NCBI GenBank assembly: GCA_903824595.1
Contig: CAIJXH010000002.1
Location: 71,209-117,642 of the forward strand
Source: an uncultured bacterium
Lineage (GTDB): Bacteria > Patescibacteriota > Minisyncoccia > Phycocordibacterales > UBA2100
DNA: 46,434 nt
Reading direction: 5' to 3'
Numbering within the stretch: the stretch's first letter is position 1; each line of letters opens with the position of its first letter. The notes beneath the pieces are model-generated. The model was not told the DNA's origin. It saw only the letters and a program-made list of their open reading frames with translations, and made no database searches. Positions 31,389 to 39,669 of the stretch are shown piece after piece. Both the position numbers and the translations under genes were made by a program.

Positions 31389-32230
31389 ACGATTGAAGCG
31401 CGAGCGACGCGAAGCTCTTCGAGAAACACTGTCGCCTCATCCTCGTTTGGTGACTTTCCGTGCCATCGATACTCTCCTTCGATACTTCTGATGCCCTTGC
31501 CGGGAATCGTGCGTGCCAAAATCATCGTCGGCTTGTCGACAACAGTATTCGCCTCATCGCATGCAGCAGCGATCTGCCTGATGTCGTGTCCGTCAATCTC
31601 GATCACATGCCAGTTGAATGCGCGACACTTGTCGACAAGCGACTCAAGCGGCATCACGTCTTCGGTGCTGCCGTCGATTTGAATGAGGTTGCGATCCATG
31701 ATCGCCGTAAGATTGTTGAGTTTGTACTTTGCCGCACACATCATCGCCTCCCACGTATTACCTTCTTCATATTCACCATCAGACACCGCGCAAAAGACTC
31801 TGTTTTGTTTTCCGTCTATGCGCAGCGCAAGCGCAACCCCTGCCGCCTGTGAAAGTCCGCTTCCGAGCGGTCCTGAGGTGGTTTCGACCCCGGGCAACAG
31901 TGCTCGCTCGGGATGTCCTTGCAAGCGCGAGCCGAATGAGCGAAGCGTCATACATTCTTCCACGGGAAAATATCCCGCGTGCGCCATCGCCGCATATTGT
32001 ACAGGCGCAACATGCCCATTGGAGAGAATGAGCCAGTCACGCTCACTCCATTCTGGATTCTTCGGATCATGTTTCAATACATGCACGTATAAAGTCGCAA
32101 AAATATCCGCCATGTCGAGCGACCCTGCGGTGTGTCCTGATTTTGCTTCTGCAAGCATCGCGACAATAGTCTGACGAATGTCATTGGCGCGAATCGCAAT
32201 ATCTTTCACTTGTACATCGGTCAACGTCAT
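31385..32230 (-). CDS. Transketolase, N-terminal subunit
   Basis: The thiamine-diphosphate-binding half of the split enzyme. Seen: AKSGHTAGSLDMADIFATLY, WLILSNGHVAP, the TPP motif SDGEYEEGNTWEAMMCAAKY followed by DRNLIQIDG, and the C-terminal TIPGKGI. Length 281 is usual for the split form. It follows the epimerase gene by 9 nt and overlaps the partner subunit. Confidence 0.94.
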   Translation of the reverse strand: MTLTDVQVKDIAIRANDIRQTIVAMLAEAKSGHTAGSLDMADIFATLYVHVLKHDPKNPEWSERDWLILSNGHVAPVQYAAMAHAGYFPVEECMTLRSFGSRLQGHPERALLPGVETTSGPLGSGLSQAAGVALALRIDGKQNRVFCAVSDGEYEEGNTWEAMMCAAKYKLNNLTAIMDRNLIQIDGSTEDVMPLESLVDKCRAFNWHVIEIDGHDIRQIAAACDEANTVVDKPTMILARTIPGKGIRSIEGEYRWHGKSPNEDEATVFLEELRVARASIV

Positions 32231-32239
32231 ATCGCGCGA

Positions 32240-32950
32240 TTATATCACCGCCGATGCAGCACGTTCACCAAGATCATGGTATGTAGCGAGAGGATTGTCC
32301 GCTTTCGCGATAGCGCTTCCCACGCCGAAATGCCGCGAGCCCGCACGAGCAAGATCTGCGATATTGACCGCTGATACTCCACCATCCACCGCAATGACTG
32401 TATACGGATATCGCGCATGAAGTATTGCGACACGCTCGAGTGCGCGTGCATCATACGGCGCACCTTGCGCACCCAATGTAGCAATCGACATAATTTGTAC
32501 TACATCACAAAGCGTAATGATGGGATCGAGCACAGAAAGAGGAGTGTCTAACAAGAGCGCAAATCCCACCTCTGCCGCTCCCGCTGCTTTCCAAATCGAA
32601 CACGCTTCTCGCGCCGCACTCACGTCGGCACAGGTTTCTATGTGCGCGATAATACGGCGACACCCGACACGTGCAAGAAGTTCCCCCACATGGAGCGGGT
32701 CTTCTACCATAAGGTGCGCCTCATAGGACATGGTGTCGGCACACGGCAGGTGTTCTCCCTTTGTCGCCATGTGTTCAAAATCTTCCCACTGCCCTTCCCC
32801 ATACGGCCACGAGATAGCAGGGACAAACACGCCGTCACCCACATCGAGCTGCATCCATGATGCATACGTCGCGTATGCATTCGACTGCTCCGAGAGCTCC
32901 GCAAACGTCGACGGACACGTGTTGGTCGGTATAATCTCGATATCACTCAT
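32240..32950 (-). CDS. rpe: Divergent ribulose-phosphate 3-epimerase-like protein
   Basis: A TIM-barrel enzyme that would interconvert ribulose-5-P and xylulose-5-P. Conserved: the first catalytic Asp in MQLDVGDGVFVPA, the second-strand YEAHLMVEDP with metal His, and the VDGGV Asp. Not conserved: the first metal His (normally HxD; here Gln at QLD) and the MSVNPGFGGQ loop (here MSIATLGAQGA). So the fold and pathway context are clear but metal binding must differ. Length 236. The ATG overlaps the rpiB stop by 4 nt. Confidence 0.82.
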   Translation of the reverse strand: MSDIEIIPTNTCPSTFAELSEQSNAYATYASWMQLDVGDGVFVPAISWPYGEGQWEDFEHMATKGEHLPCADTMSYEAHLMVEDPLHVGELLARVGCRRIIAHIETCADVSAAREACSIWKAAGAAEVGFALLLDTPLSVLDPIITLCDVVQIMSIATLGAQGAPYDARALERVAILHARYPYTVIAVDGGVSAVNIADLARAGSRHFGVGSAIAKADNPLATYHDLGERAASAVI

Positions 32951-33429
32951 GCGGTCTTATCTATGTGCGCAATGCGACGAACGTGTCTCTCTTCGCCACT
33001 GAACGGTATCGCGAGCCATGCACGCACCGCATTCTTTGCTTCATGTTCTGTGAGAAAACGTCCCGCGAGAGAAAGCACGTTGGAATCATTATGTTCGCGA
33101 GTGGATGTGATCATATCGAGCTCTCGACCGTCCGCGTCTGTTTGTTTGTGCGCTGGTTCACCATAATACACAACAGCGCGCGCACCTCGCACGCGATTCG
33201 CCGCACACGCTTCTCCCTGCCCAGAACCTCCTATAACAATTCCGCGCCTACGCATCGGGTCTTCGGCAACCTTCCGAGCCGCCGCTTGCACAAACAGAGG
33301 ATAGTCGTCGTTCATATCCAACACGAACGCACCCATATCTTCAACGTCATACCCAAGCGACTGGACAAACGGCTTGAGCGTTTCCTTGAGCGAGAACCCG
33401 CCGTGGTCTGCCGCAAAATAGATTTTCAT
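32947..33429 (-). CDS. rpiB: Ribose-5-phosphate isomerase B
   Basis: Interconverts ribose-5-P and ribulose-5-P. The 160-residue product has the N-terminal IYFAADHGGFSLKE, and GIVIGGSGQGEACAANRVRGARAVVYY. In E. coli RpiB a Cys before the GTG loop is the base; here, as in the mycobacterial form, the loop is GGSG-xGE with Glu as the probable base. The C-terminal HNDSNVLSLAGRFLTE matches the family. It starts 7 nt after gapA. Confidence 0.93.
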   Translation of the reverse strand: MKIYFAADHGGFSLKETLKPFVQSLGYDVEDMGAFVLDMNDDYPLFVQAAARKVAEDPMRRRGIVIGGSGQGEACAANRVRGARAVVYYGEPAHKQTDADGRELDMITSTREHNDSNVLSLAGRFLTEHEAKNAVRAWLAIPFSGEERHVRRIAHIDKTA

Positions 33430-33436
33430 GCAATAT

Positions 33437-34450
33437 TCAAAGTCGCTCCGCTACGCTCGCAACATGTTCCACCAGCGTATGTGCATATCCCATTTCGTTG
33501 TCGTACCATGCAAGTACTTTGACGAGCATGCCGTCGACCACGCGTGTCATGGTGAGATCTGCAATGGAACCATACGGTAGCCCGAGAATGTCGGTAGAAA
33601 CAAGCTGTTCGTCAGAAACCGCAAACACGCGCTTCCACCTCTCGCTCGTCGCAGCTTTGCGAAGCGCACCATTCACCTCTTCAACGGTCGTCGCGCGTTT
33701 CGGTACAAACGTGACATCCGCGATCGACCCCGCAGGCACAGGCACCCGCACCGCAATACCGTCAAACTTGTCTTTGAGCTGTGGATACGCAAGAGATGTC
33801 GCTTTTGCTGCACCCGTTGACGATGGTCCAAGATTCATAGCACCAGCACGTCCGCGGCGAAAATCGTCGGGAGCGACACTGTCGACGATGGATTGTGTCG
33901 CAGTGTACGCATGCGTTGTATTCAAAAGCGCGCGCTCGATGCCAATCGCCTCGTCAAGAATACCAACGAGCGGAGAGATAGCGTTGGTGGTGCACGACGC
34001 GTTAGACGTAATGGGACACGCGCCAAATTTTTCTTCATTTGCTCCAATAAGAACCGTATCGACTCCTTCGCCTTTCCCAGGCGCAGAAATAACGACACGT
34101 TTCGCACCTGCTGTAATATGCGCCTGTGCCTTATCGGCAGACGTGAAGCGCCCCGTAGATTCGATCACGATATCTACATTCATGTCTTTCCACGGAAGTA
34201 ACACTGGGTCTTTCTCCTGCATGAGAGTCACACGTTTCCCATCAATAAGAAATGCGCCGTTTTCCGTTGCTACGGAAAACGGCGCCCGCCCATACACCGA
34301 ATCGTATTTCAAAAGATACGCAAGATTTTCCACCGGCGCAAGATCGTTGATGGCAACAACTTCAATTTCTCCCCTTCTGTCCGAAGCGAACAGCGCACGC
34401 ACAAATCCACGTCCAATTCTTCCAAAACCGTTGATGGCAATTCTGCTCAT
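33437..34450 (-). CDS. gapA: Glyceraldehyde-3-phosphate dehydrogenase, type I
   Basis: Oxidises G3P to 1,3-bisphosphoglycerate. The 337-residue enzyme has the NAD fold start RIAINGFGRIGRGFVRALFA, the catalytic Cys in SNASCTTNAISPL, the His region of TTHAYTATQSIVD, and AAKATSLAYPQLKDKFDG. It is the first gene of the sugar-phosphate operon. An extended -10 (TGA-TACAAT, 34461-34469) ends 10 nt before the ATG. Grouping with rpiB, rpe and transketolase makes G3P and pentose phosphates flow together. Confidence 0.97.
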   Translation of the reverse strand: MSRIAINGFGRIGRGFVRALFASDRRGEIEVVAINDLAPVENLAYLLKYDSVYGRAPFSVATENGAFLIDGKRVTLMQEKDPVLLPWKDMNVDIVIESTGRFTSADKAQAHITAGAKRVVISAPGKGEGVDTVLIGANEEKFGACPITSNASCTTNAISPLVGILDEAIGIERALLNTTHAYTATQSIVDSVAPDDFRRGRAGAMNLGPSSTGAAKATSLAYPQLKDKFDGIAVRVPVPAGSIADVTFVPKRATTVEEVNGALRKAATSERWKRVFAVSDEQLVSTDILGLPYGSIADLTMTRVVDGMLVKVLAWYDNEMGYAHTLVEHVASVAERL

Positions 34451-34460
34451 AATCAGTGTG

Positions 34461-34469
34461 ATTGTATCA
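34461..34469 (-). promoter_or_regulatory. Extended -10 of the gapA operon
   Basis: TGA-TACAAT on the minus strand ends 10 nt before the gapA ATG; a TATGAT is offset upstream as an alternative. Confidence 0.45.
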
Positions 34470-34529
34470 TATGGAATTTATGCAATCGAGCGCGCGTTGT
34501 AGCCACAAAAAAACTTCGTATTTTTATAC

Positions 34530-34567
34530 TCGCCCGACACTCCGTGTCGTCCTCATTATTTTTGCGG
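34530..34567 (+). repeat. 38-bp direct repeat, left copy
   Basis: Identical to 46261-46298 except for one base (position 22). It contains the palindrome CGACAC-TCC-GTGTCG followed by CTCATTATTTTTGCGG. It lies in the intergenic region between gapA and the Fic gene. Confidence 0.85.
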
Positions 34568-34648
34568 AGTGTTAGTCATCCTAACCACACTGATTAACGA
34601 TAATCCCGAATCGGGCACTAAAATCTTGTCATAGAGTCCAACTCAACC

Positions 34649-34700
34649 TTGACAATCATATATAATCGGATATTATCATAACAAATCGGCAGATAATATC
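34649..34700 (+). promoter_or_regulatory. Promoter with 9-bp inverted-repeat operator before the Fic gene
   Basis: TTGACA (34649-34654) and TATTAT (34671-34676) are 16 nt apart. GATATTATC (34669-34677) and GATAATATC (34692-34700) form a perfect 9-bp inverted repeat covering the -10 and the start region. A repressor site is likely; the Fic protein itself ends in a winged-helix domain and could be the regulator. Confidence 0.6.
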
Positions 34701-34733
34701 GTCATCGCACGCGGTGACAATGGAGAAGAGATT

Positions 34734-35354
34734 GTGATTTTCCGCCCAACGCCACCATACTTGGTAAAGAAAGAGATGGATGATGTATTGGCATGGACTC
34801 ACGCGGCACTGAAAAGCCGCGATTTGCATCCACTACTTATCATCGCCACCTTTATCTTAGAATTCCTTGCAATCCACCCGTTCCATGACGGCAACGGGCG
34901 TTTGTCGCGTGCACTCACGAATCTCATGCTCTTACAGGCAGGGTACGAATACATTCCGTATGTGTCACTCGAGGAAATTATCGAGAATCGCAAAGATGCC
35001 TATTACTTTTCTCTCCGTGGCGCACAGCGGCATCACAAGACTGAACGCGAAGATATCAGTACGTGGATCGTCTTTCTACTTGAAGCGCTCGTATCGCAGG
35101 CTGAAGATGCTCGTCTGCTCATCGAACGTCAAGATCCAGAACGACTTCTCTCTGAACGGCAACTCACCATCTTCACACTCTTCACATCAAAAGCGGAGCT
35201 CACTCCGCGCGAGATCGTATTACAGACTGAGATTCCCCTTCCCACAGTGAAGCAAGTCCTCGCGCGCCTCGTCGCGCTCAAGCTCGTAAAACGCATCGGT
35301 CTCGGACGAGCCACGAGGTATCGTAAATTTGATCGCGCTCCCGCTTCAAGGTGA
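34734..35354 (+). CDS. 5'-truncated Fic-domain protein with winged-helix C-terminus
   Basis: Fic enzymes transfer AMP or other nucleotide parts to proteins. Present: the catalytic motif HPFHDGNGRLSR, the preceding FRPTPPYLVKKEMDD flap region, the downstream helices, and a C-terminal winged helix (LLSERQLTIFTLF...TPREIVLQTEIPLPTVKQVLARL). Missing: the roughly 120 residues normally found before the Fic core, including any inhibitory helix of the SSxIEGT type. The reading frame is open upstream to 34653 and encodes recognisable Fic sequence (NIVIARGDNGEEI), but has only the GTG at 34734 as a start. It is either a pseudogene fragment or a short active form under the promoter just upstream. Confidence 0.75.
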   Translation: MIFRPTPPYLVKKEMDDVLAWTHAALKSRDLHPLLIIATFILEFLAIHPFHDGNGRLSRALTNLMLLQAGYEYIPYVSLEEIIENRKDAYYFSLRGAQRHHKTEREDISTWIVFLLEALVSQAEDARLLIERQDPERLLSERQLTIFTLFTSKAELTPREIVLQTEIPLPTVKQVLARLVALKLVKRIGLGRATRYRKFDRAPASR

Positions 35355-35569
35355 GTCACGTAAGCATGGTAATGCAGTGTTTGTAGATCCTGAAAATGAG
35401 TTTGCAGCTTTCGAAGATCAGTGGGAATACTTGAGTCATGTGCAACGCATGAGTGTGAACGATCTCGATACCCTAAGCGGAAGATCGGACAAATCTGTTC
35501 TACCAAGAAGAACGCGATGGGGCCGGTTACGGTCGCTATGGTGCAGACGCTCGCACGCATGAGTGACAT
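35355..35569. other. Non-coding or degraded stretch after the Fic gene
   Basis: No gene could be supported. A plus-strand frame from 35329 to 35562 (GNAVFVDPENEFAAFEDQWE) looks protein-like for about 40 residues but has no start, no match I recognise and no continuation, so it may be a fragment of a deleted gene. Confidence 0.4.
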
Positions 35570-35708
35570 ATCCCTGACGGAACCCTCCTTGATGCGGTTG
35601 ATAATCTGTTCGCGCACATCGGGCGCGACTTTGTATTTCCTCATATGCTACTAATTCTAACGGGTAATCCCGCCCGGAATCAGTGTCCGAAATTTGGGGG
35701 TCGGTTCA
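35570..35708 (-). mobile_element. IS3-family remnant (terminal repeat and orfA start)
   Basis: On the minus strand the element begins TGAACCGACCCCCAAATTTC and continues GGACACTGATTCC, the form of an IS3-family terminal inverted repeat. About 60 nt inside, an ATG at 35644 opens MRKYKVAPDVREQIINRIKE, the N-terminus of an IS3-type OrfA helix-turn-helix protein. After about 23 residues the sequence no longer resembles a transposase and no orfB (DDE) domain follows. Only one end is present, so it is a dead fragment. Confidence 0.6.
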
Positions 35709-35771
35709 ATACCTCGTCTTGTTCTTGATATGCGTGCGTCTATCTTTTATGTTTTGTGATACTGACATAGC

Positions 35772-36389
35772 TTACATCAAAAATTGAATTAAAAATGCGC
35801 CTAAGATAGGTAAGATTAGGTTATCTATTCCGTAAATTGACAGGAATTCCACGATGGTCAGGATCGCACTAATAACAACCAGCTTATAACCAAAAACTGG
35901 AGCAAAAAAGAAAGTAAGGATTAGCGTGCAGATAAAGAAAATAGTCGACCCTTCGGCACTCTTGGTGTTTCCAAAGAACTGAACCTTATGTTTACCAAAT
36001 TTCTCTCCGCCTAAACCCGCTAAGGCATCTGATATTCCCATAACGAGCACACCGAACTGAAAGGCTGCTATGCTGTGGGGAAGAAATACAAAAGCGGAAA
36101 GTGCTTCTCCGAGAGGCAGGAAAACATCTCCAAAAGATTTGCGATCAACATCGTGAATGGAGGATAAGAAAGTGGTTTTACGTCCTATAAATATTAAACT
36201 CGCAAAGAACAAACAGACTATAACTATGGTTAGTTGATTTAAGAAAAGTGGTGAAATTGCGGCGATAAGAGCTGCACCAATATGAGTGACCCTCCTCGAA
36301 ACATTTGTGCTTAGAGAGAATCTTCTTTTGACTATCTCAACGACGCCAATGAAAATGCAGGATATCAATACAAAAAAGAGAAGATTCAT
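35772..36389 (-). CDS. CTP-dependent dolichol/phytol kinase-like membrane protein
   Basis: A 205-residue polytopic protein of the CTP-using prenol kinase group (SEC59/VTE5/DGK1-like), which phosphorylates long-chain alcohols. Seen: RRVTHIGAALIAA (32-44), IGRKTTFL, FGDVFLPLGEALSAFVF, the signature GISDALAGLGGEKFGKHK (118-135) and TKSAEGS (142-148). About six membrane helices. It is the last gene of the lipid operon, starting in an ATGA overlap with the GNAT gene. The substrate (polyprenol, phytol, diacylglycerol) cannot be fixed from sequence. Confidence 0.82.
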   Translation of the reverse strand: MNLLFFVLISCIFIGVVEIVKRRFSLSTNVSRRVTHIGAALIAAISPLFLNQLTIVIVCLFFASLIFIGRKTTFLSSIHDVDRKSFGDVFLPLGEALSAFVFLPHSIAAFQFGVLVMGISDALAGLGGEKFGKHKVQFFGNTKSAEGSTIFFICTLILTFFFAPVFGYKLVVISAILTIVEFLSIYGIDNLILPILGAFLIQFLM

Positions 36390-37390
36390 ATATTAAATTC
36401 AAATGCAGCATATTGATGAAAAAAGACCGCCTCTTCTTTAGGAAAATTCTTTATGTTGTTGCCTTCCCTGATAAGGGCGTAGATCATTTTTTTAAATCCG
36501 GCTTTTTCGGCATCTATATGCACTTGATATGCAAGGGCATTCCCCAATCCCATGCCTTGATATTGCGGTAGTACAGCAATAGTTTTGCAAATGAGAGTCT
36601 GATCATCTTCTCGGGAAGTACTACAAAACCCTATGATCTCATTGCCCTTATACAACAGATAAAGCGAATTGAGATGTGCTGTCATTTTCTCAGATGAGTA
36701 CAGCTGCATGAACTCTTTTTCGTTTAACTCGGTGTAGCCCCAACTTCCGCTGAAAACCGTCTTTGAAATATCTGTGATTTTTCGCATCTCTTCAAGACCT
36801 ACAGTCTTTGTTTCCATTATTGAAAAACCGAGATCCTGCATCTTCTCGAGAGCAGCTTTGTCTATAACCCTCAACACAATATTGAAAGGCTCGCGTGACG
36901 CCGAATAATAAGGGATTTCGGCCGCCGGTTTATTGGATGTGAGAAAATCGTAGTAATAAGTCTCGCACAAAGGCTCCGCCTTAAAAAAGGGAGAGCCATC
37001 ACTCTCTTTAATACACCTATACTGGTGCCAGATACTCCCGCTTACAGGGCCTTTTAAGACCGAGATTCCTTTTGCTTTAGCGAGTTTAGTTAAACTGCTC
37101 CACAGCGAGCTAAAGATTGCCGCGTCATCCGAAAATTCCATAAACCCAAAGAATGCTTCTCCTTGGGGCAAGCGTTTATCGACAATTAGGGCAATATGCG
37201 CTTTCATCTGTCCATCTGCGTGCCCTGCAATAGGATAGAACGACACATTGTCGTTATTTAAGCAGAACTCCCAAGCCTTCTTTGAGTCGCTCAAAAAGAA
37301 GTCAAAATTTCTGTAATTACCGTATTTCTTCTGAAGCAATTGCGTGAATTCGTCAGCAGCTGAATCAGGTGTGTATGGATTAATTTGCAT
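36386..37390 (-). CDS. GNAT-family N-acyltransferase
   Basis: About 334 residues. The C-terminal GNAT domain has the acetyl-CoA motif A, KTIAVLPQYQGMGLGNALAY, and the preceding YLLYKGNEIIGFCSTSR strand. The N-terminal half (about 1-200) has the PIAGHADGQMKAHIALIVD and LKGPVSGSIWHQYR segments, suggesting a second, degenerate GNAT repeat or substrate domain. The start at 37390 leaves an 11-nt overlap with the upstream gene; ATG 37435 is an alternative. In this operon it could N-acylate the amino group left by the BtaA-type reaction, which is inference. Confidence 0.75.
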   Translation of the reverse strand: MQINPYTPDSAADEFTQLLQKKYGNYRNFDFFLSDSKKAWEFCLNNDNVSFYPIAGHADGQMKAHIALIVDKRLPQGEAFFGFMEFSDDAAIFSSLWSSLTKLAKAKGISVLKGPVSGSIWHQYRCIKESDGSPFFKAEPLCETYYYDFLTSNKPAAEIPYYSASREPFNIVLRVIDKAALEKMQDLGFSIMETKTVGLEEMRKITDISKTVFSGSWGYTELNEKEFMQLYSSEKMTAHLNSLYLLYKGNEIIGFCSTSREDDQTLICKTIAVLPQYQGMGLGNALAYQVHIDAEKAGFKKMIYALIREGNNIKNFPKEEAVFFHQYAAFEFNI

Positions 37391-39665
37391 AATCAAATGT
37401 CTTAATGATACCGCTTGATCCGTCAATTTCGACAATCTGATTATCCCGTAAGCTGGTTACCGCATCTGTAGCACCAATAACGGCCGGTATTCCCAACTCT
37501 CTAGCCACAATAGAAGCGTGAGACAGTACACCTCCATGCTCTATAATCAGTCCCTTGGAAAGCGCAATAAGCGAAGTCCATCCGGGGTCGGTGTGCGAAG
37601 TGACTAAAATATCAAAGTCGATATGGGATGGCATCGAAAAATCTTTGAATACTTTGACTTTGCCTCTGATCAGCCCAGGTGACGCCGGTCGCGCGCGGAT
37701 TATGTCCGATTCGATTTTGCTGACGCCCTTAAGAGGGGGCGGTTGATTATTTACGCTTGAGAAATGGGACAGAGGAATCAGATCCTTAAAAGAATCATAA
37801 AGTCGTTTCCGCTCGGCGACCTTCTGTAATAGATTCGCATTCGTTTTTGCCGTGGGTGTGAGGATCTCTTCTAGATAAAGATAGAAAATATCATCCGGCG
37901 TTTCAATCACTCCCTCATCAGCGAGAATATTACCCATACGCCTGAAAAGTTTTCTAGCCATCCCAAATGTGTTTGAACGCAGGAGACGAAATTCCTCGCG
38001 TCGAGATGCATATTTTTTAAACTTTGCCAAAATAATTTTAGCCGCTACCTTTTTAAAAAACGGTAACGCTAACTCGATCTGCCTAGCAGCAGATTTTGAC
38101 TGATAACCACGATACGCCTTCAGGACAACCAACAGTTTTTTAGAGTCCTCATCAACACCTATAGATTCAAGTTTCAACTCGTTTGCAAACCTTCCCCCGA
38201 AAGAGTGCAAATATTCTTGAAGAACGGTGCAGATTTTTGGATAGCGTTGCACTTCGCTATTGAATGCCTCAACATTCTCAGATTCAATTGATTGCCATAA
38301 AATCTTATGTTCATGCATTTGCGTACTGAGAGACGCAAGGGCTGATACTTGCTCTGTTGCTTTACTGGGGAACATGAGGGCTTGTTGCAGGTCTTTCTCA
38401 CCAAGCATCTTTTTTAAAATGCCTAAATAGGTCATTACAAAAAAGTCGTTCTCTAGGGTGATATACCATCTACGCAAGAGTCTTTTATTGAGACTCTCAA
38501 ATAGATCGATACATTGCTCGTAAGTCAGGCGCTCGAAATCATGATTTCGAAGTTGACTTAAATGGCTTTTGACGCTCGACTTAAAGTAAGCAGCGGTGAT
38601 TCCGTACACGGCTACTTTAGCGGCAACAATAAGCGGATAAAAAATCTTTAAAACAATGGAGGGTTTAATTGCCGTCCCGACTTCTTCCCTGACGTTGCTC
38701 GTGATCATCAACTCGAAATTCTGCTTATTTCTCCGGTACCCAGGCACAAATTCTGCCATGCGATACCAATTGTTCATGTTGTAGTACATCCGACCATAGA
38801 AAAAACCTAAGAGGTTTTCAAAAACATCGGAGTGTTTTTCAAGTCTTTTCTTGGAGACTCCTGACATATACAGCAAGTCTTTGTATACTTGTGCATATAC
38901 CATCTTTGCAAAAGTACAGGTGAGTGGGAGCACTATTCCTGAGTAACTTTCTGCAATGTTGGCACTATCAAAATATTCCCGCTTCGCCACTGCGAAATCT
39001 CTGGTGATTGGACGAGACTGGAGTATATAAAGTTGCCCATCTTTAAAGCACCATTCGATATCCTGCGGTGCCCCGAAGAATTTTTGTATCTTGGCTGCGA
39101 TTTCGGCTAGCTGTTTTATATCCGAAACCCTGAGTGATTCTTTATCCCTTGTCTCAGCTATGATTTTATCTCCTATAAAAAACTTCACCGTTTTCTCCTG
39201 AATAGTTTTATTGAGTATGGTGCCATTCTTATCGCATATATACTCATCGCACGCTTCACCATTAACGACTGGCTGGCAGAGCCCAAACGTGGCGTTTATC
39301 ACTACGGTGTCCTTGTCTACTTCTGTAAACATCACTCCTGCTAAGTCGCTCGGTATGAATCCCTGGACTATGACTGCCCCAGGTATGCCCTTGAAAGAAG
39401 CGATGACTCTTACAACCTCACCAGCCACGTTTTCTTTGGCAACTCCTATCGCAGAATAAAAGTGCCCTGCAAAAGATTGATTTTTCGAGTCTTCACCTTT
39501 TGCGGAAGAGCGTACCGCAAAAAAAGAAACTCGTGGTAGCTGTTCATCAATCTTTTGCAAAATGTCTTCCGATGACCAGCTGCTGTCGCATACAAAAAAT
39601 TCAGGCACTTCAAAACCGCCCTGTCTTAGTCTTTCTAGCGCGTATGCCTTGCCGCCTTTTTCCAT
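37380..39665 (-). CDS. PEP-synthase/rifampin-phosphotransferase-like enzyme
   Basis: A 761-residue three-part phosphotransferase. N-terminal ATP-grasp (PPDK_N; FFAVRSSAKGEDSKNQSFAG near 50-70, VIVQGFIPSDLAGVMFTEV, DIEWCFKDGQLYILQSRP near 200-218); a long helical middle (about 225-640) without recognised PEP-synthase barrel; and a C-terminal swivelling domain with phosphohistidine His716 in GGVLSHASIVARELGIPAVIG. The C-terminal PEP/pyruvate TIM barrel of true PEP synthase is missing. This is the architecture of rifampin phosphotransferase, where ATP's beta-phosphate passes through His to a small molecule. Here the acceptor is probably a lipid intermediate. Confidence 0.82.
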   Translation of the reverse strand: MEKGGKAYALERLRQGGFEVPEFFVCDSSWSSEDILQKIDEQLPRVSFFAVRSSAKGEDSKNQSFAGHFYSAIGVAKENVAGEVVRVIASFKGIPGAVIVQGFIPSDLAGVMFTEVDKDTVVINATFGLCQPVVNGEACDEYICDKNGTILNKTIQEKTVKFFIGDKIIAETRDKESLRVSDIKQLAEIAAKIQKFFGAPQDIEWCFKDGQLYILQSRPITRDFAVAKREYFDSANIAESYSGIVLPLTCTFAKMVYAQVYKDLLYMSGVSKKRLEKHSDVFENLLGFFYGRMYYNMNNWYRMAEFVPGYRRNKQNFELMITSNVREEVGTAIKPSIVLKIFYPLIVAAKVAVYGITAAYFKSSVKSHLSQLRNHDFERLTYEQCIDLFESLNKRLLRRWYITLENDFFVMTYLGILKKMLGEKDLQQALMFPSKATEQVSALASLSTQMHEHKILWQSIESENVEAFNSEVQRYPKICTVLQEYLHSFGGRFANELKLESIGVDEDSKKLLVVLKAYRGYQSKSAARQIELALPFFKKVAAKIILAKFKKYASRREEFRLLRSNTFGMARKLFRRMGNILADEGVIETPDDIFYLYLEEILTPTAKTNANLLQKVAERKRLYDSFKDLIPLSHFSSVNNQPPPLKGVSKIESDIIRARPASPGLIRGKVKVFKDFSMPSHIDFDILVTSHTDPGWTSLIALSKGLIIEHGGVLSHASIVARELGIPAVIGATDAVTSLRDNQIVEIDGSSGIIKTFDYAN

Positions 39666-39669
39666 ATCG

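Noticed and set aside
30909-31682. 257-codon plus-strand frame opposite transketolase
   Set aside because: Arg/His-rich shadow across the junction of two certain genes.
33498-34502. 334-codon plus-strand open frame opposite gapA
   Set aside because: An antisense shadow of a clearly identified GAPDH gene; the translation is Ser/Thr/Ala-rich with no domain.
35129-35644. 171-codon minus-strand frame starting with the OrfA-like segment
   Set aside because: Only the first 20 or so residues look like a transposase; the rest is the antisense of the Fic gene.
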